DNA of 34,082 bases. It comes from a virus. How positions within the stretch are numbered: the first letter of the stretch is position 1; every line of letters starts with the position of its first letter. Positions 7,437-16,024 of this stretch are shown here, piece after piece. The stretch is taken from positions 1 to 34,082 of the IMG/VR virus record IMGVR_UViG_3300004151_000024; one strand, given 5' to 3'. Position numbers and translations under genes: made by a program. Under the pieces are notes generated by a model, which ran no database searches, had not been told where the DNA came from, and worked only from the letters and a program-made list of their open reading frames with translations.

Positions 7437-9446
7437 TCAGCGGCGCATATCGCGCACAACGGAGAAAGATTGCTCGTGTCGCGCGCCGACGTCGATATCT
7501 TGGAAAACGCGCAGGATCAGGCCGCCGGCCGCCGCGTCCCCCGCTTCATCCGGCTTGATATCCAGTACCCCCCATTCACCGATCAGCACGTCGGACCAAT
7601 TACCGAATGCCAGCCCCACCAGACCCGTACCCGTACCCTTCGCAAAATCAGCGCGAATTTGGTTTGACGCCACAGCCCGGTATCCGTTGACCTCTGCGCC
7701 CTCCCAAATGGCCCGCTCCGAACCCGCCCAACGCGGGGTTTTCTTCATCGTCCCCCGGCCATATGCATGGGTGACATAGGCCAGATTACCGATATCCGCG
7801 TTGGCCGCCGATACCATGGTTTCCATATCCACCACGGCATCATGGGTAATCACAGCGCCATCCGCGCCAAGCGTCACCAACCCAACGCCCGGCAAATTGA
7901 ATACGCCACGCGGCTGCCCATCGGCACCCGTACCATTGAACACTGCCCAGTCAATCCCCAACGCCGTTGACGTAATCAAATCTTGGCGAACCAGGGTTTC
8001 CACATTGGGCGAGGATTGCAGCAACAACCGGCGCGTCATGTGCATTTCAGCCGCGATGGTGCGAGGCTTCATCACCAGATTTTCAACCGTCAACCCAGAC
8101 CGGTCAGGGGCCTGCCCCTCATTCAGCCAATAGGTGCGGGCACCGCCGGACAGCTTGGGAATATCAACATCACCAACCAGACCCGACAGGACACGGGCAC
8201 CCAACTGCCCCGCCACCGTGCGGGAGCGCAGAAGCTCAATGAATTCATCCTCACGCCGATCAACGGGCACCAAATTGCCCGTGTTCATCGTCGTCATTTC
8301 ACCAGCCCGGACCCCGGCCGGCAGGAAACCCCGAGACAGGACATCGGCCGGAACAAAGAAGCCGCGCGCATCACGGCCCAACCGCTTCGCAACCGCCTCC
8401 GACGCCTCCCGCTCAAAGCCAGCGCGCGACCAATCCTTGTTGATCGCCGCCCGAATGGCACTGAACAGGCTGTAACGCTCAACCTCCCGCGTCCCCATGC
8501 CGATTTCCGTATTGGGGCGCAGGGGCGATGCCTGATTACGCTCCGCCGCCCGCTCCACAATCCAGCCCTGAAATTCCGCCAGCGAACGACCCTCAAAGGC
8601 CATGCGCTCCGCCTGTTCACGGCAGTTGGTGCGCGCACCCAGGTCAATGATTGCGCGGATACGCTCCCGCTCCGTCGCGGCCGGATCAGCCGCCGGGGGA
8701 GCCGCCGCAGGGTCCGCGTGACGGGCAGCCGGTTCCGGCTGGGGAAGAACAGGGGCAGGGGAAGGGGCCGAGCGCTGGCCAAAGGCCGGCGGATTGAAGG
8801 CAGTACGCATATTTTCCGCTCCATAGATCGTGATTTCATGCGTGGGCACCGCCGGAGCCGCACGCTCTACCTGTGCCGCCATGTCCGCCGGGACAGTGAC
8901 CAGGCTGATTTCATAAGGCTCCCACGACAGGACGCGGTATGTGTCCACACCATCGCGGGAGCCCTCCCACTGGACTTCATAAATCCAGTACCCAACCGAA
9001 ACATTCGGCCGGAACCCGTCGCGCGCTTCCGCGTAAATCTCCGCCGCCCGTGCGGAATTGGAAAAGCGCACCCGCGCACGGGCCTTCCTGTCCGCACCGA
9101 TCTTCACGGACCCCGCGACGACGACACCCACGCTGTCCCGCCGGTCATGTTCCATCAAAAGATGGGCACGCCCGGAATTCAGCCATTCCAGCCAGACCGC
9201 GCCGGGAGAATGATCCAGAATTTCCGCGCCGTAGTAGCGCGTCACCGGTGTTTCCGACGAGAAAACCACGTCGATTTCACGGGCATCGTCCGCCGCCGTG
9301 CCCGCGTCGAATTCAGCCGAACGGTATGTTTCCGCCCCCGGCATCGTTCCCAGCGGAACCAGATCAGACCGCCGCACGCCCGATGGACGCACGACAGGGG
9401 CGGGGCCTGCATGACGCAGCCCGCCCCCAATAGGGATGAAAGACAT
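7437..9446 (-). CDS. Prohead protease fused to HK97-type major capsid protein
   Basis: A single 669-residue frame carries two functions that are separate genes in many phages. Residues about 45-200 look like an HK97-type (U35/S78) prohead protease: the likely catalytic His is in 'LLMEH' (H100), the Ser in 'NVSVGYW' (S150), and the typical 'YEISLVTVPAD' follows. A Pro/Ala-rich linker and a charged helical region (about 215-300) resemble the scaffold or delta domain. From about residue 300 the HK97 capsid fold follows, with 'EVERYSLFSAIRAAI' and later 'GDVDIPKLSGG'. The fused protease presumably cleaves itself from the capsid during head maturation. The start ATG overlaps the portal stop (TAATG). 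Confidence 0.88.
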   Translation of the reverse strand: MSFIPIGGGLRHAGPAPVVRPSGVRRSDLVPLGTMPGAETYRSAEFDAGTAADDAREIDVVFSSETPVTRYYGAEILDHSPGAVWLEWLNSGRAHLLMEHDRRDSVGVVVAGSVKIGADRKARARVRFSNSARAAEIYAEARDGFRPNVSVGYWIYEVQWEGSRDGVDTYRVLSWEPYEISLVTVPADMAAQVERAAPAVPTHEITIYGAENMRTAFNPPAFGQRSAPSPAPVLPQPEPAARHADPAAAPPAADPAATERERIRAIIDLGARTNCREQAERMAFEGRSLAEFQGWIVERAAERNQASPLRPNTEIGMGTREVERYSLFSAIRAAINKDWSRAGFEREASEAVAKRLGRDARGFFVPADVLSRGFLPAGVRAGEMTTMNTGNLVPVDRREDEFIELLRSRTVAGQLGARVLSGLVGDVDIPKLSGGARTYWLNEGQAPDRSGLTVENLVMKPRTIAAEMHMTRRLLLQSSPNVETLVRQDLITSTALGIDWAVFNGTGADGQPRGVFNLPGVGLVTLGADGAVITHDAVVDMETMVSAANADIGNLAYVTHAYGRGTMKKTPRWAGSERAIWEGAEVNGYRAVASNQIRADFAKGTGTGLVGLAFGNWSDVLIGEWGVLDIKPDEAGDAAAGGLILRVFQDIDVGARHEQSFSVVRDMRR

Positions 9447-11086
9447 TACCCCTCCACATTATCCAGGCTATCAGCCGCATCCGCATCATGCGGCGGGGCT
9501 GGCGGATCAGCCGGACCAGACGCCGGCCCCGCCATCGCCGCATCCGCATCCGCCAAAGACACCCCGTAACGCTCCCGCAACTCAGCCTCTGCGGCCAGCT
9601 CCGCAAGCACATCCTCGTAATCGCCGCCCTGATCCGCACAGATCGCGGTTCGGCTTGTAGTGTGCATATCCAGCGCGATTTTATTCGCCTCACTTTCGCG
9701 CTTTGGGTCGACCCACTTCCACCCCCGCGCCCGGAAGACAGGGGCGTAAAGACGGTCAAAATCCGCGATTTGCAGGCCCGGCAACTGCCCCGTTAACAGC
9801 ACCCACCGAAACCACCGCAGATGCACGCGGGTTTCAAAATGTTCAATAAGGTGCTGCTGCCGTCCCTGCCATCCGTCGCGCTCATCCAAGGCCCCCCAGC
9901 GCAGGCCCGAATAACTCACCCCATTCAGGTCATTGGCAACGGAATGGTATCCAGCGGCACCGGTAGATGAGGCAAAGCCCCGCAATGCCGCCTTAACGAA
10001 CGCATCAAAACCCGCGTTGGGGTGCTGCGGATCGAAGGCTTGCACCTCATAGCCTTCTGGAAGCTCATGCATGGTGCCGGGCAGCATTTCGTCTATCAGG
10101 TGGCCACGCGCGCCGACACCATCCCCCGCGCCGCCGCCCTCACCATCACCAGCAAAATCAGGATCAGCGACAGGGGCGGAATAAGGGTCCGCCTTTTCCG
10201 TCCGCTTGTAGAACGCCATCTTCGAAGCCGCGACACGCGCCGCAATCAACTCCGCCTCGATATAGCCATCCAGCATTTTCAGTTCCGACATGCCGGAAAC
10301 ATACGAAGGCACGCCGCGAAGCTGGATATCATCCATGAAATAGCCATGGATGATATCATCCGCCGGGATGCGGACATACCGCCGCTCCCGCGCTTCAAAC
10401 GCATCCCCATTCGGGTTTGCGGTCAAGAACCAGTACGCCACCACCCGGTCATATACAGGCTCAATTTCCAGCCCCATATAAATCCGGTTGCCGTTCGGCA
10501 GATCGCGGCACAGCTGGTAATCCAGGCACTCAGGCGGAATGAACCGGACACCAAAGCGGTAGCGACCGGGGGCGCCCTCGACAATCTGGACGAAACATTC
10601 CCCGTCCCGCTCCACCATCTTCGCCCATAGCTTTTCTGCGTCCGTCGCCGTCATCCGACCGCAGACGGTAAAATTACCCTTCTGCCTCTGGACCCGCCAC
10701 GCGGCTTCAATCGCATCGTTCGCAACCCAATCCAGTTTCCCGGCCCGCTTCATCATGGCGCGAGACTGGAACTTTATGCCGTAAGGGCCGACAACGTTGT
10801 TTTCAACCAAGGCCAGATAACGGCGCACAAAGCCGTTATTGCGCGCCAAGGCCCGCGACCGCTGCACCACCACCGCCAATTGCTGGCGAAGATAAGCATC
10901 GGCCGATTTACCATGACGCACCCAATCACCATAGAGATTGCCGCCCGCCGCCGCCGCAAAGCCGGCACCACCACCAGCCGCAGAACGCGACGCCGAACGG
11001 CCAAAGTGCGGCACCCGCCGGGACGGGGGCACAGCACCCCGCCCACCCGCCGAAAAGCGGCGGGATAACCATGCCCCGATACCCAT
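9446..11086 (-). CDS. Portal protein (lambda gpB family)
   Basis: A 546-residue protein that forms the dodecameric ring through which DNA enters and leaves the head. The N-terminal part has 'RALARNNGFVRRYLALVENN' and 'VVGPYGIKFQ', characteristic of the lambda-type portal family that accompanies GpA-type terminases. The middle contains 'RFGVRFIPPECLDY' and the conserved region around 'DIIHGYFMDDIQLRGVPS'. The start at 11086 has the neighbouring gpW-like gene ending 11 bp upstream, and the stop overlaps the protease-capsid start. Family, length and neighbourhood agree. Confidence 0.92.
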   Translation of the reverse strand: MGIGAWLSRRFSAGGRGAVPPSRRVPHFGRSASRSAAGGGAGFAAAAGGNLYGDWVRHGKSADAYLRQQLAVVVQRSRALARNNGFVRRYLALVENNVVGPYGIKFQSRAMMKRAGKLDWVANDAIEAAWRVQRQKGNFTVCGRMTATDAEKLWAKMVERDGECFVQIVEGAPGRYRFGVRFIPPECLDYQLCRDLPNGNRIYMGLEIEPVYDRVVAYWFLTANPNGDAFEARERRYVRIPADDIIHGYFMDDIQLRGVPSYVSGMSELKMLDGYIEAELIAARVAASKMAFYKRTEKADPYSAPVADPDFAGDGEGGGAGDGVGARGHLIDEMLPGTMHELPEGYEVQAFDPQHPNAGFDAFVKAALRGFASSTGAAGYHSVANDLNGVSYSGLRWGALDERDGWQGRQQHLIEHFETRVHLRWFRWVLLTGQLPGLQIADFDRLYAPVFRARGWKWVDPKRESEANKIALDMHTTSRTAICADQGGDYEDVLAELAAEAELRERYGVSLADADAAMAGPASGPADPPAPPHDADAADSLDNVEG

Positions 11087-11096
11087 GATCCGCCCC

Positions 11097-11627
11097 TTAA
11101 TACCGCCCGAAGCGCGTCAATACGATCCGACCGCCACGCTGCCCCCGCCGCCGCCGATCTTCCTGCGCAATTTGGCGCTCACACTCACGAACCAGCGCCG
11201 TTAATTCCGCCATGCTGTACCGGGACAGCTTCCGCCCCTGGAACTCCATTGACGCCTGATCATCGGTCGCCTTGCGCAACAAGGACGCCTCGCAGGCCGC
11301 CCGCAAACGCCGCCAAAAGCCTTCCCCGCCGCCGCTGGCGACAGAAGCCGGATCAGGCAAAATCCGCAGCCGGCCGGATGCCAGCGTAAGCCGCTCCCCC
11401 GGCCGGCTGGCCAGCACCGACCAATCATAAAAGCCGGGCACCATGCCGCCCGTCTCCCCCGCCGCCAGCCGCCACCGCCATTCACCAGACACCGGCACCA
11501 AATCGAACGACCGACCGCCCGCCGCCCCCACCAGCCGACAGACCACACCCCACCCATCACCCTGCGGATAGCCGGTGATAATGCAGATATCAGCGCTATC
11601 ACCACTGACCAGCGTTTCAGGGATCAT
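11097..11627 (-). CDS. gpW-like head-tail joining protein with extra N-terminal domain
   Basis: A 176-residue protein between the large terminase and the portal, where lambda W sits. The C-terminal ~55 residues (GRKLSRYSMAELTALVRECE, then an Arg-rich end) look like the gpW family, which plugs the filled head and helps join the tail. The first ~105 residues are a separate, Trp/Gly-rich beta domain that lambda W (68 residues) lacks. The start ATG overlaps the terminase stop by 4 bp. The gpW assignment is moderately sure; the N-terminal domain is not recognised. Confidence 0.68.
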   Translation of the reverse strand: MIPETLVSGDSADICIITGYPQGDGWGVVCRLVGAAGGRSFDLVPVSGEWRWRLAAGETGGMVPGFYDWSVLASRPGERLTLASGRLRILPDPASVASGGGEGFWRRLRAACEASLLRKATDDQASMEFQGRKLSRYSMAELTALVRECERQIAQEDRRRRGQRGGRIVLTRFGRY

Positions 11628-13819
11628 TTCAGACCTTTCATCACAAAGCCCGCCGCCCTTGGGGCTGGACGGGACGGGAACCTTGACGGCGGGGCGGGCT
11701 GAGCAAAGCCAGCCGGCTTAAAGGCACGATCAGGGGCCTTCCCCGGCACCGGGGAAGGCTTGACCCCAACCGCAGACCGGACAGGGGCGGCACCATCGCC
11801 GCCGTAACCGGTTCGCGCCACCCCTATGCGCGCCAATTCCACCGGCACCGCCGCCACCGGGCGGGGCACAGCCCAGCCCGGTGGAGTGCGCCAATCAAAC
11901 CGCAATGGACGAATGCGCAGCGACATAGCCACCGCATAGACCAGGATATCCAGCGTCTCATTCAGCCGCCGTTTTTTCTTCCATCGCCCGTCCGGCTGCT
12001 TTTCTTCCGCCAAGATTTCATCAATGAAATTCTCAGCCAGATCATGGGGCAGGTAGATACTGCCCGGCCCTGCATCCTCACGGCGCAACCGCGCCGCGAC
12101 AACATCCTTCAGGCCATGGGAACCCACCATCCATTTTCGGAAGCCGGCGACGACGGGTTTTCCGTCCGGCCCGATCTCAGGCTTTGGCCGCGCCAACATC
12201 GGCGCGGCCGGGTTTGAAGATCCTTTGATCATGGTCAGATAGGCATCTGGCCAGCCGCGACGCCGCGCCCAAAAATAGAATTGACGCGCCGCTTCCTCTG
12301 TCCCCGGCTCACCGCCGGTATCGATAGCCGTGGTGGCAATCCCCAGCGTCAAGCCCGGCCGCCCCTCCACCGGATACCGCGCCTCCAACACGCGGGGGAA
12401 CAACACGCCCCAATCTTCCGGCCGGGAAGGGGGCTTTATCGGCACATCCTCCCAGGTCAGGATATCGAAGCGGTCGATAAGCCACATGGAGCCGCGTTCA
12501 TCGTGGGCGATAACGCCCACAGCAAAGCGATTACCCTGCACATCAACCGACGCCGTGAGATAACGCGCCGCCGCCGGCACCACCCCCAACGACACATCAG
12601 GCCGCCGCCGCCGCCGCAAATCGTCCGCGTGCAAGGGCGGCAAGGCCGCATGTTTGGAGACGTAGGGGATACCCAGCGACGTGTTATAGACCGTCCGCAA
12701 CGGCTTTTCGTTGCCGGTCGCCTGGAATTCCTGTTCTGCCAGCACCAGGGCGGCCGCGATATCACCCCAACATTCATAGGGGTTACACAGCCCGTGAAAG
12801 ATCGCCGCCCGGTCCCGACCGGCTGGCGGTTCCCCTACCATAGTGCCATCCGGCAGGATTGCGCAGCCGGGCGGCAACAGGCGGGAGCGGGACAGCAAGC
12901 GCCGCCGCTCCCCCTTCTCGTGCGGGTGGCCGCACGAAGGGCAGACCAGGCAGGCCCCCGCCCGCGCCGCCTCTGCATCTTCCAAACTGGCAATATGCAG
13001 ATGCTTATCCGTCGGCCGCCCATCCTGATAGCCGGGCGTGAAGAAATCACCGCAGCCATCGCAGGGAACGGCGACCAGCCATGCCGGCACCCCAGACACC
13101 AGCGCCGCTATACCCGTGCCATCCAACCGGGAAGGCGAACAGGCAACCAGCAACTTGCCATCCTTGCCGAACCGCTTGATGCGGTTCCGCAACATGCGCA
13201 CCGGATCGCCTTCACCGGGACGTTTAACAGAACCGCCAACGTCATCGGTCATGCGGTCGCGTTCGTCCAACAGGCCATATTTGACCGTCCGGCCCGACAG
13301 GCTGTTGATGGTGGGCCACACCACATCAATAACCATGCCCGAACGCGCCGTTTTCTTTGTCGCCGTGTCCGCGCCCCGGCCATTGGCCAACAGACGGCGC
13401 AGGGGCCGCCCCTCTGCGTCAACCGATGCATCAAGCATTCGGTCCAATTTCTGCTGTACGAACGCCTCTGCTGCGTCCTCAGTCGGCTGAACAATCAACA
13501 CGTCCGCCGGATCGTACATCAGCGCATAGGCGGAAACGTTCAACATCAGTTCGGACTTGCCGAACTGCGCCGGCCCCATGATGTAGATCGCCGTTACAGC
13601 CCGGCTTTCCAGCCAAGCCATAATTTCCGCCATGGGCGGGAAAGCGTCCGCATCCCATTTTTTATAGCCGCCGCCCGGCACCTTGAACCGCCGATGCAGA
13701 CGGGCACATTCCGCGACGGTGGCTTTACGCGGGGGGCGGATAGCCTCCGCCACCACCCCATGCAATTCCCAGCCACGACGTAGCCCACCAACAGCGGCGG
13801 GCATTGTCGCACCCGTCAT
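11624..13819 (-). CDS. Terminase large subunit (GpA type)
   Basis: A 731-residue packaging motor with ATPase and DNA-cutting activity. The Walker A motif is 'GPAQFGKS' at residues 82-89, and 'YGLLDERDRM' lies in the region expected for the ATPase acidic residues. 'ACLVCPSCGHPHEKGE' contains a Cys pair typical of GpA proteins. The C-terminal nuclease half has acidic positions in 'TASVDVQGN' and 'TAIDTGG'. GpA-type enzymes cut at cos sites in lambda and relatives, which suggests cohesive-end packaging. It overlaps both neighbours by 4 bp, so the packaging and portal genes are tightly coupled. Confidence 0.95.
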   Translation of the reverse strand: MTGATMPAAVGGLRRGWELHGVVAEAIRPPRKATVAECARLHRRFKVPGGGYKKWDADAFPPMAEIMAWLESRAVTAIYIMGPAQFGKSELMLNVSAYALMYDPADVLIVQPTEDAAEAFVQQKLDRMLDASVDAEGRPLRRLLANGRGADTATKKTARSGMVIDVVWPTINSLSGRTVKYGLLDERDRMTDDVGGSVKRPGEGDPVRMLRNRIKRFGKDGKLLVACSPSRLDGTGIAALVSGVPAWLVAVPCDGCGDFFTPGYQDGRPTDKHLHIASLEDAEAARAGACLVCPSCGHPHEKGERRRLLSRSRLLPPGCAILPDGTMVGEPPAGRDRAAIFHGLCNPYECWGDIAAALVLAEQEFQATGNEKPLRTVYNTSLGIPYVSKHAALPPLHADDLRRRRRPDVSLGVVPAAARYLTASVDVQGNRFAVGVIAHDERGSMWLIDRFDILTWEDVPIKPPSRPEDWGVLFPRVLEARYPVEGRPGLTLGIATTAIDTGGEPGTEEAARQFYFWARRRGWPDAYLTMIKGSSNPAAPMLARPKPEIGPDGKPVVAGFRKWMVGSHGLKDVVAARLRREDAGPGSIYLPHDLAENFIDEILAEEKQPDGRWKKKRRLNETLDILVYAVAMSLRIRPLRFDWRTPPGWAVPRPVAAVPVELARIGVARTGYGGDGAAPVRSAVGVKPSPVPGKAPDRAFKPAGFAQPAPPSRFPSRPAPRAAGFVMKGLK

Positions 13820-14409
13820 CCCGCCTCACCCCTTGCCACGCTCAACAGCTTCTCGAATGCTTCAGACAGGTCAGACAGCCGCGCCGTCAACAGGCTGCGA
13901 ATGGACAGGATCACATCATCATCCAAGCCCAATTCTTCGCCCACTTCCTCCGCTGCCGTCCCCAGCCCCGCCCGGAACGTCTGGATAGCCACAGCCAAGG
14001 CTGTTTCGACTTCCGCATATGGGATCAGGGTGCGCAGCTCTTTCGCCAGCCGCACCCGCTCATATTCGATTTGGATCGCCTGTCGCCGGGCAGAACCACC
14101 GCCGGCAGTCTCTGCCCCTATATCGGACAGGCCATCTGTCCCCAGCTCAAGCCGCAACTGATTATCCGCTTGCGCCTTGCGCTCACGCTCCGCCACCTCT
14201 TGTGCGGCCACGTCACCGCGCCACCGCGCCACCTCACGCGCCGAAAGCATGTAGGGCACGCCGTTGCCGCCCACTTGGCGCACCGGGCACCCGTCATCAA
14301 TCCAGCGCCGCACCGTCGGCAGGCTCACATCAAAGATGCGGGCAATCTCATTCAGGTTGCGGATATCATCATCCCCGGCACCGGCCGGCACCTCTACCGC
14401 GTCCGTCAC
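13816..14409 (-). CDS. Terminase small subunit (Nu1 type)
   Basis: A 197-residue DNA-binding partner of the large terminase. Residues about 15-60 form a winged helix-turn-helix: 'NLNEIARIFDVSLPTVRRWI' followed by a wing and 'YMLSAREVARW', as in Nu1 and DUF1441 proteins. The rest is helical, for assembly and contact with the large subunit. GTG at 14409 was chosen because it follows a GGGGGTGG site and starts just before the domain; an upstream extension to 14436 is hydrophobic and lacks a ribosome site. The stop overlaps the large subunit start. Confidence 0.88.
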   Translation of the reverse strand: MTDAVEVPAGAGDDDIRNLNEIARIFDVSLPTVRRWIDDGCPVRQVGGNGVPYMLSAREVARWRGDVAAQEVAERERKAQADNQLRLELGTDGLSDIGAETAGGGSARRQAIQIEYERVRLAKELRTLIPYAEVETALAVAIQTFRAGLGTAAEEVGEELGLDDDVILSIRSLLTARLSDLSEAFEKLLSVARGEAG

Positions 14410-14671
14410 CGCCACCCCCGACAACAAAAACAACAATAAAAACAGAACACTATTGCAGCGCTCGCAACCTCCCGCGCACTGCGCTGCCGCACCGCACTAC
14501 CCCTCCACCCCCTCCCGGAAGGACCCGCCCCCCCGTCCCAAATGTCGGGACAGGGGCCGGCCCCGCCGCCGGCCCCCGCCCCCACGGGCAGGGGGAGGCG
14601 CACCCCGCGCCGTCAACCCCCGCCCATCGGCGCGTCAGCAGCCCCACCGCAGGCCGCCCGCGCCGATCCCG
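14410..14671. other. GC-rich gap upstream of terminase; candidate cos/packaging region
   Basis: 262 bp without a convincing gene. In lambda-type phages cos lies just upstream of the small terminase gene, so this is where a packaging site would be expected. It contains a 7-bp inverted repeat (GCAGCGC near 14454 and GCGCTGC near 14480), a GTCCC/GGGAC dyad near 14535-14555, long C/G runs, and the first copy of the 90-bp duplicated element. No cos cut site can be defined from the sequence alone. Confidence 0.3.
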
Positions 14672-14675
14672 TTAC
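14586..14675. repeat. 90-bp duplicated element, copy A
   Basis: Shares its overall layout with 15191-15280: a GGGC(A/G)GGGG block, TCAACCCCCGCCC about 25-30 bp later, and a GCCCGCrCCGrTCCCGTTA block at the far end. The G-rich and C-rich blocks can pair as a strong hairpin. It overlaps the stop of the gene ending at 14672. Confidence 0.6.
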
Positions 14676-14902
14676 GAGCCAGCCGCCCTTTCCGGCACCA
14701 ACTCCAAACCCAGCGCCAAAGCCAACGCCCGCGCAAACTTCGCACCACGCAGCAGCACAACCCCACCCGGAAACGAAACCCGGTTATAGCCATTTGCATC
14801 AAGGATCACCGCCACCCCCGTCGAAAATTCCTTGACCGTGAACGGGGGCTTTGCAAACCGATGAACTTCCGCCGATGCCACCAAATCAGGATCAATTTCC
14901 AT
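14672..14902 (-). CDS. Small hypothetical phage protein
   Basis: A 76-residue protein, second of two genes between the duplicated 90-bp elements. It overlaps the end of the upstream RMF-like gene by 11 bp and starts at ATG 14902 after a G-rich site (a GTG at 14905 is also possible). It has an amphipathic N-terminus, a beta-hairpin-like middle (GVAVILDANGYNRVSFPGG) and a helical Ala/Leu-rich end. I do not recognise a family. The stop lies inside the duplicated element. Confidence 0.6.
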   Translation of the reverse strand: MEIDPDLVASAEVHRFAKPPFTVKEFSTGVAVILDANGYNRVSFPGGVVLLRGAKFARALALALGLELVPERAAGS

Positions 14903-15170
14903 CACCCGGCCCTTTCCCTGTCAGCCATTCATCACTGTCTTCCCGGCTGGCATCCCAGCCGGCAAGCCACGCATCCCGCGCCCCATCACCCGCCGGATAA
15001 GGGCAGGTGCAACGCCTATCGCCGTCTGAGTACGCCTCATACCCTTGGGCATATGCCACCTGCCCCACATGCTCGACCCATGCAGCCCGATTACAGCGCG
15101 AACACGGCACACTCTTGCCGTCCGCCCCCCTCACAAAGCCGTCACGACAAGCAGCAACGCCCTCACACAT
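14892..15170 (-). CDS. Zn-ribbon-like protein with RMF-like segment
   Basis: A 92-residue protein. Its N-terminal half has Cys residues spaced as in small zinc ribbons ('VPCSRCNRAAW' and an upstream Cys). Its C-terminal half carries 'GYEAYSDGDRRCTCPYP' followed by 'DAWLAGWDASRE', close to the pattern of ribosome modulation factor (Gly-Tyr-x-Ala, Cys-Pro-Tyr, Trp-Leu-x-Gly-Trp). RMF makes 70S ribosomes dimerise and hibernate; whether this protein does so is unknown. ATG 15170 follows GGGGGTGGGG; GTG 15185 lacks a site. A second RMF-like protein is encoded at 23205. Confidence 0.62.
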   Translation of the reverse strand: MCEGVAACRDGFVRGADGKSVPCSRCNRAAWVEHVGQVAYAQGYEAYSDGDRRCTCPYPAGDGARDAWLAGWDASREDSDEWLTGKGPGDGN

Positions 15171-15190
15171 CCCCACCCCCAACACAACAA

Positions 15191-15280
15191 GGGCGGGGGG
15201 AGGCGTCGCCGCACCTCAACCCCCGCCCGCCGCACGGCACAGGCGGCACCCGTCTGGCCAGCCCGCACCGGTCCCGTTAT
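15191..15280. repeat. 90-bp duplicated element, copy B
   Basis: Partner of 14586-14675 in the same orientation and of the same length. On the minus strand the paired G-rich and C-rich blocks form a hairpin followed by TTGTTGTGTT, a weak terminator. The two copies bracket the genes 14672-14902 and 14892-15170. Confidence 0.6.
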
Positions 15281-15290
15281 TCCGATAGCC

Positions 15291-15527
15291 TCAGGCCCGC
15301 CGCAGCGTCGCCCCGCCCTTGCGGGGGCGCAGCGCCACCGCGTCCGCACCAGGCGGCAAGCCCGGCCCTTCCAGGTGGAAGCGGACACCACCACCCACAT
15401 AGTCCGCGACCACGCCCACCAGCCGAACCCCCGCCGGCAACAGCAGCCAAGCCGCAAGCTGATCCAGCGACACCGCCGCCACCGCTTGGCGCTCCGCCGT
15501 GTCCGTGCGCCTGCCCAGCACCGTCAT
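15291..15527 (-). CDS. Small hypothetical phage protein
   Basis: A 78-residue protein starting at an ATG that overlaps the upstream stop (ATGA at 15527-15524), so it is translationally coupled. It has a helical N-terminus and a beta-rich C-terminal half (GVVADYVGGGVRFHLEGPG). No motif is recognised. It lies among small accessory genes between the tandem terminators and the terminase genes. Confidence 0.55.
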   Translation of the reverse strand: MTVLGRRTDTAERQAVAAVSLDQLAAWLLLPAGVRLVGVVADYVGGGVRFHLEGPGLPPGADAVALRPRKGGATLRRA

Positions 15528-15880
15528 TCCGCCACCCGCACGGGCATCAAGGGCGCAAGCTGGACAAGCACGGACTGCAACATCTCCGCAGCACCCGCCA
15601 GCCCGTCAAACTCCGCCCGCCTGCACATCACCTCACAGGCAGCCGTCACCAGCGCACCCGCCCGTTCCAGGTCGCGCCGCCGCCCCTTGGGCTTGTAATA
15701 CTCTGCATCCCAGGGCCAAAGGTCCGGCCGTTCTTCGATATAGGCCCGTGCCGCCAGTACGAGCGGCAGCGCCCCGCCCGCGTCATCGCCCGATGGATAC
15801 CTGTGTTCCACCGCGATTTGCCGGTGACGCTCCGCCCGCACAGCGGCAAGGGCCGCTTCCATCCGTCCCTGATCCGTCAT
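15524..15880 (-). CDS. Conserved small phage protein with WPW...KPKxRRRDLxRAGAL motif
   Basis: A 118-residue protein. The opening 'AAVRAERHRQIAVEH' and the central 'LWPWDAEYYKPKGRRRDLER' then 'AGALVTAA' match a small protein widespread in phages of Gram-negative bacteria. Its helical pattern recalls MazG-like or dNTP pyrophosphohydrolase helpers, but I cannot assign an activity. ATG 15880 lies 12 bp downstream of the second minus-strand terminator, with a GGGGTG site. It is therefore the first gene of the transcription unit leading to the terminase. Confidence 0.68.
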   Translation of the reverse strand: MTDQGRMEAALAAVRAERHRQIAVEHRYPSGDDAGGALPLVLAARAYIEERPDLWPWDAEYYKPKGRRRDLERAGALVTAACEVMCRRAEFDGLAGAAEMLQSVLVQLAPLMPVRVAE

Positions 15881-15892
15881 GCCACACCCCGG

Positions 15893-15932
15893 AAAAAGCA
15901 ACAGCCCGGCGGGATTGCTCCCGCCGGGCTGT
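15893..15932 (-). terminator. Intrinsic terminator 2 of a tandem pair
   Basis: A perfect 14-bp stem with 4-nt loop (15901-15914 / 15919-15932). On the minus strand it is followed by TGC and five T (15897-15893). Very strong intrinsic terminator for transcripts coming from the 16025-16699 gene. Confidence 0.88.
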
Positions 15933-15941
15933 TGTAAGGCT

Positions 15942-15982
15942 GAAAACAGAAAGGCCCGGAGGGATCACTCCCGCCGGGCCTT
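15942..15982 (-). terminator. Intrinsic terminator 1 of a tandem pair
   Basis: A nearly perfect 14-bp stem with 4-nt loop (15951-15964 / 15969-15982). On the minus strand it is followed by a T-rich stretch (TCTGTTTTC). It lies 42 bp after the stop of the upstream gene and 18 bp before the second terminator. The two hairpins share a core but are not identical. Confidence 0.83.
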
Positions 15983-16024
15983 CTGACCATCCTGCAAGGG
16001 CACAGGAATGGCACCCCCAAAGTG

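Noticed and set aside
3142-15937. Long plus-strand open frames (for example 3142-4557, 7983-9569, 12281-13783, 14264-15937)
   Set aside because: They lie opposite well-supported minus-strand structural genes, have Arg/Pro-rich composition typical of antisense frames in high-GC DNA, and lack ribosome sites or recognisable domains.
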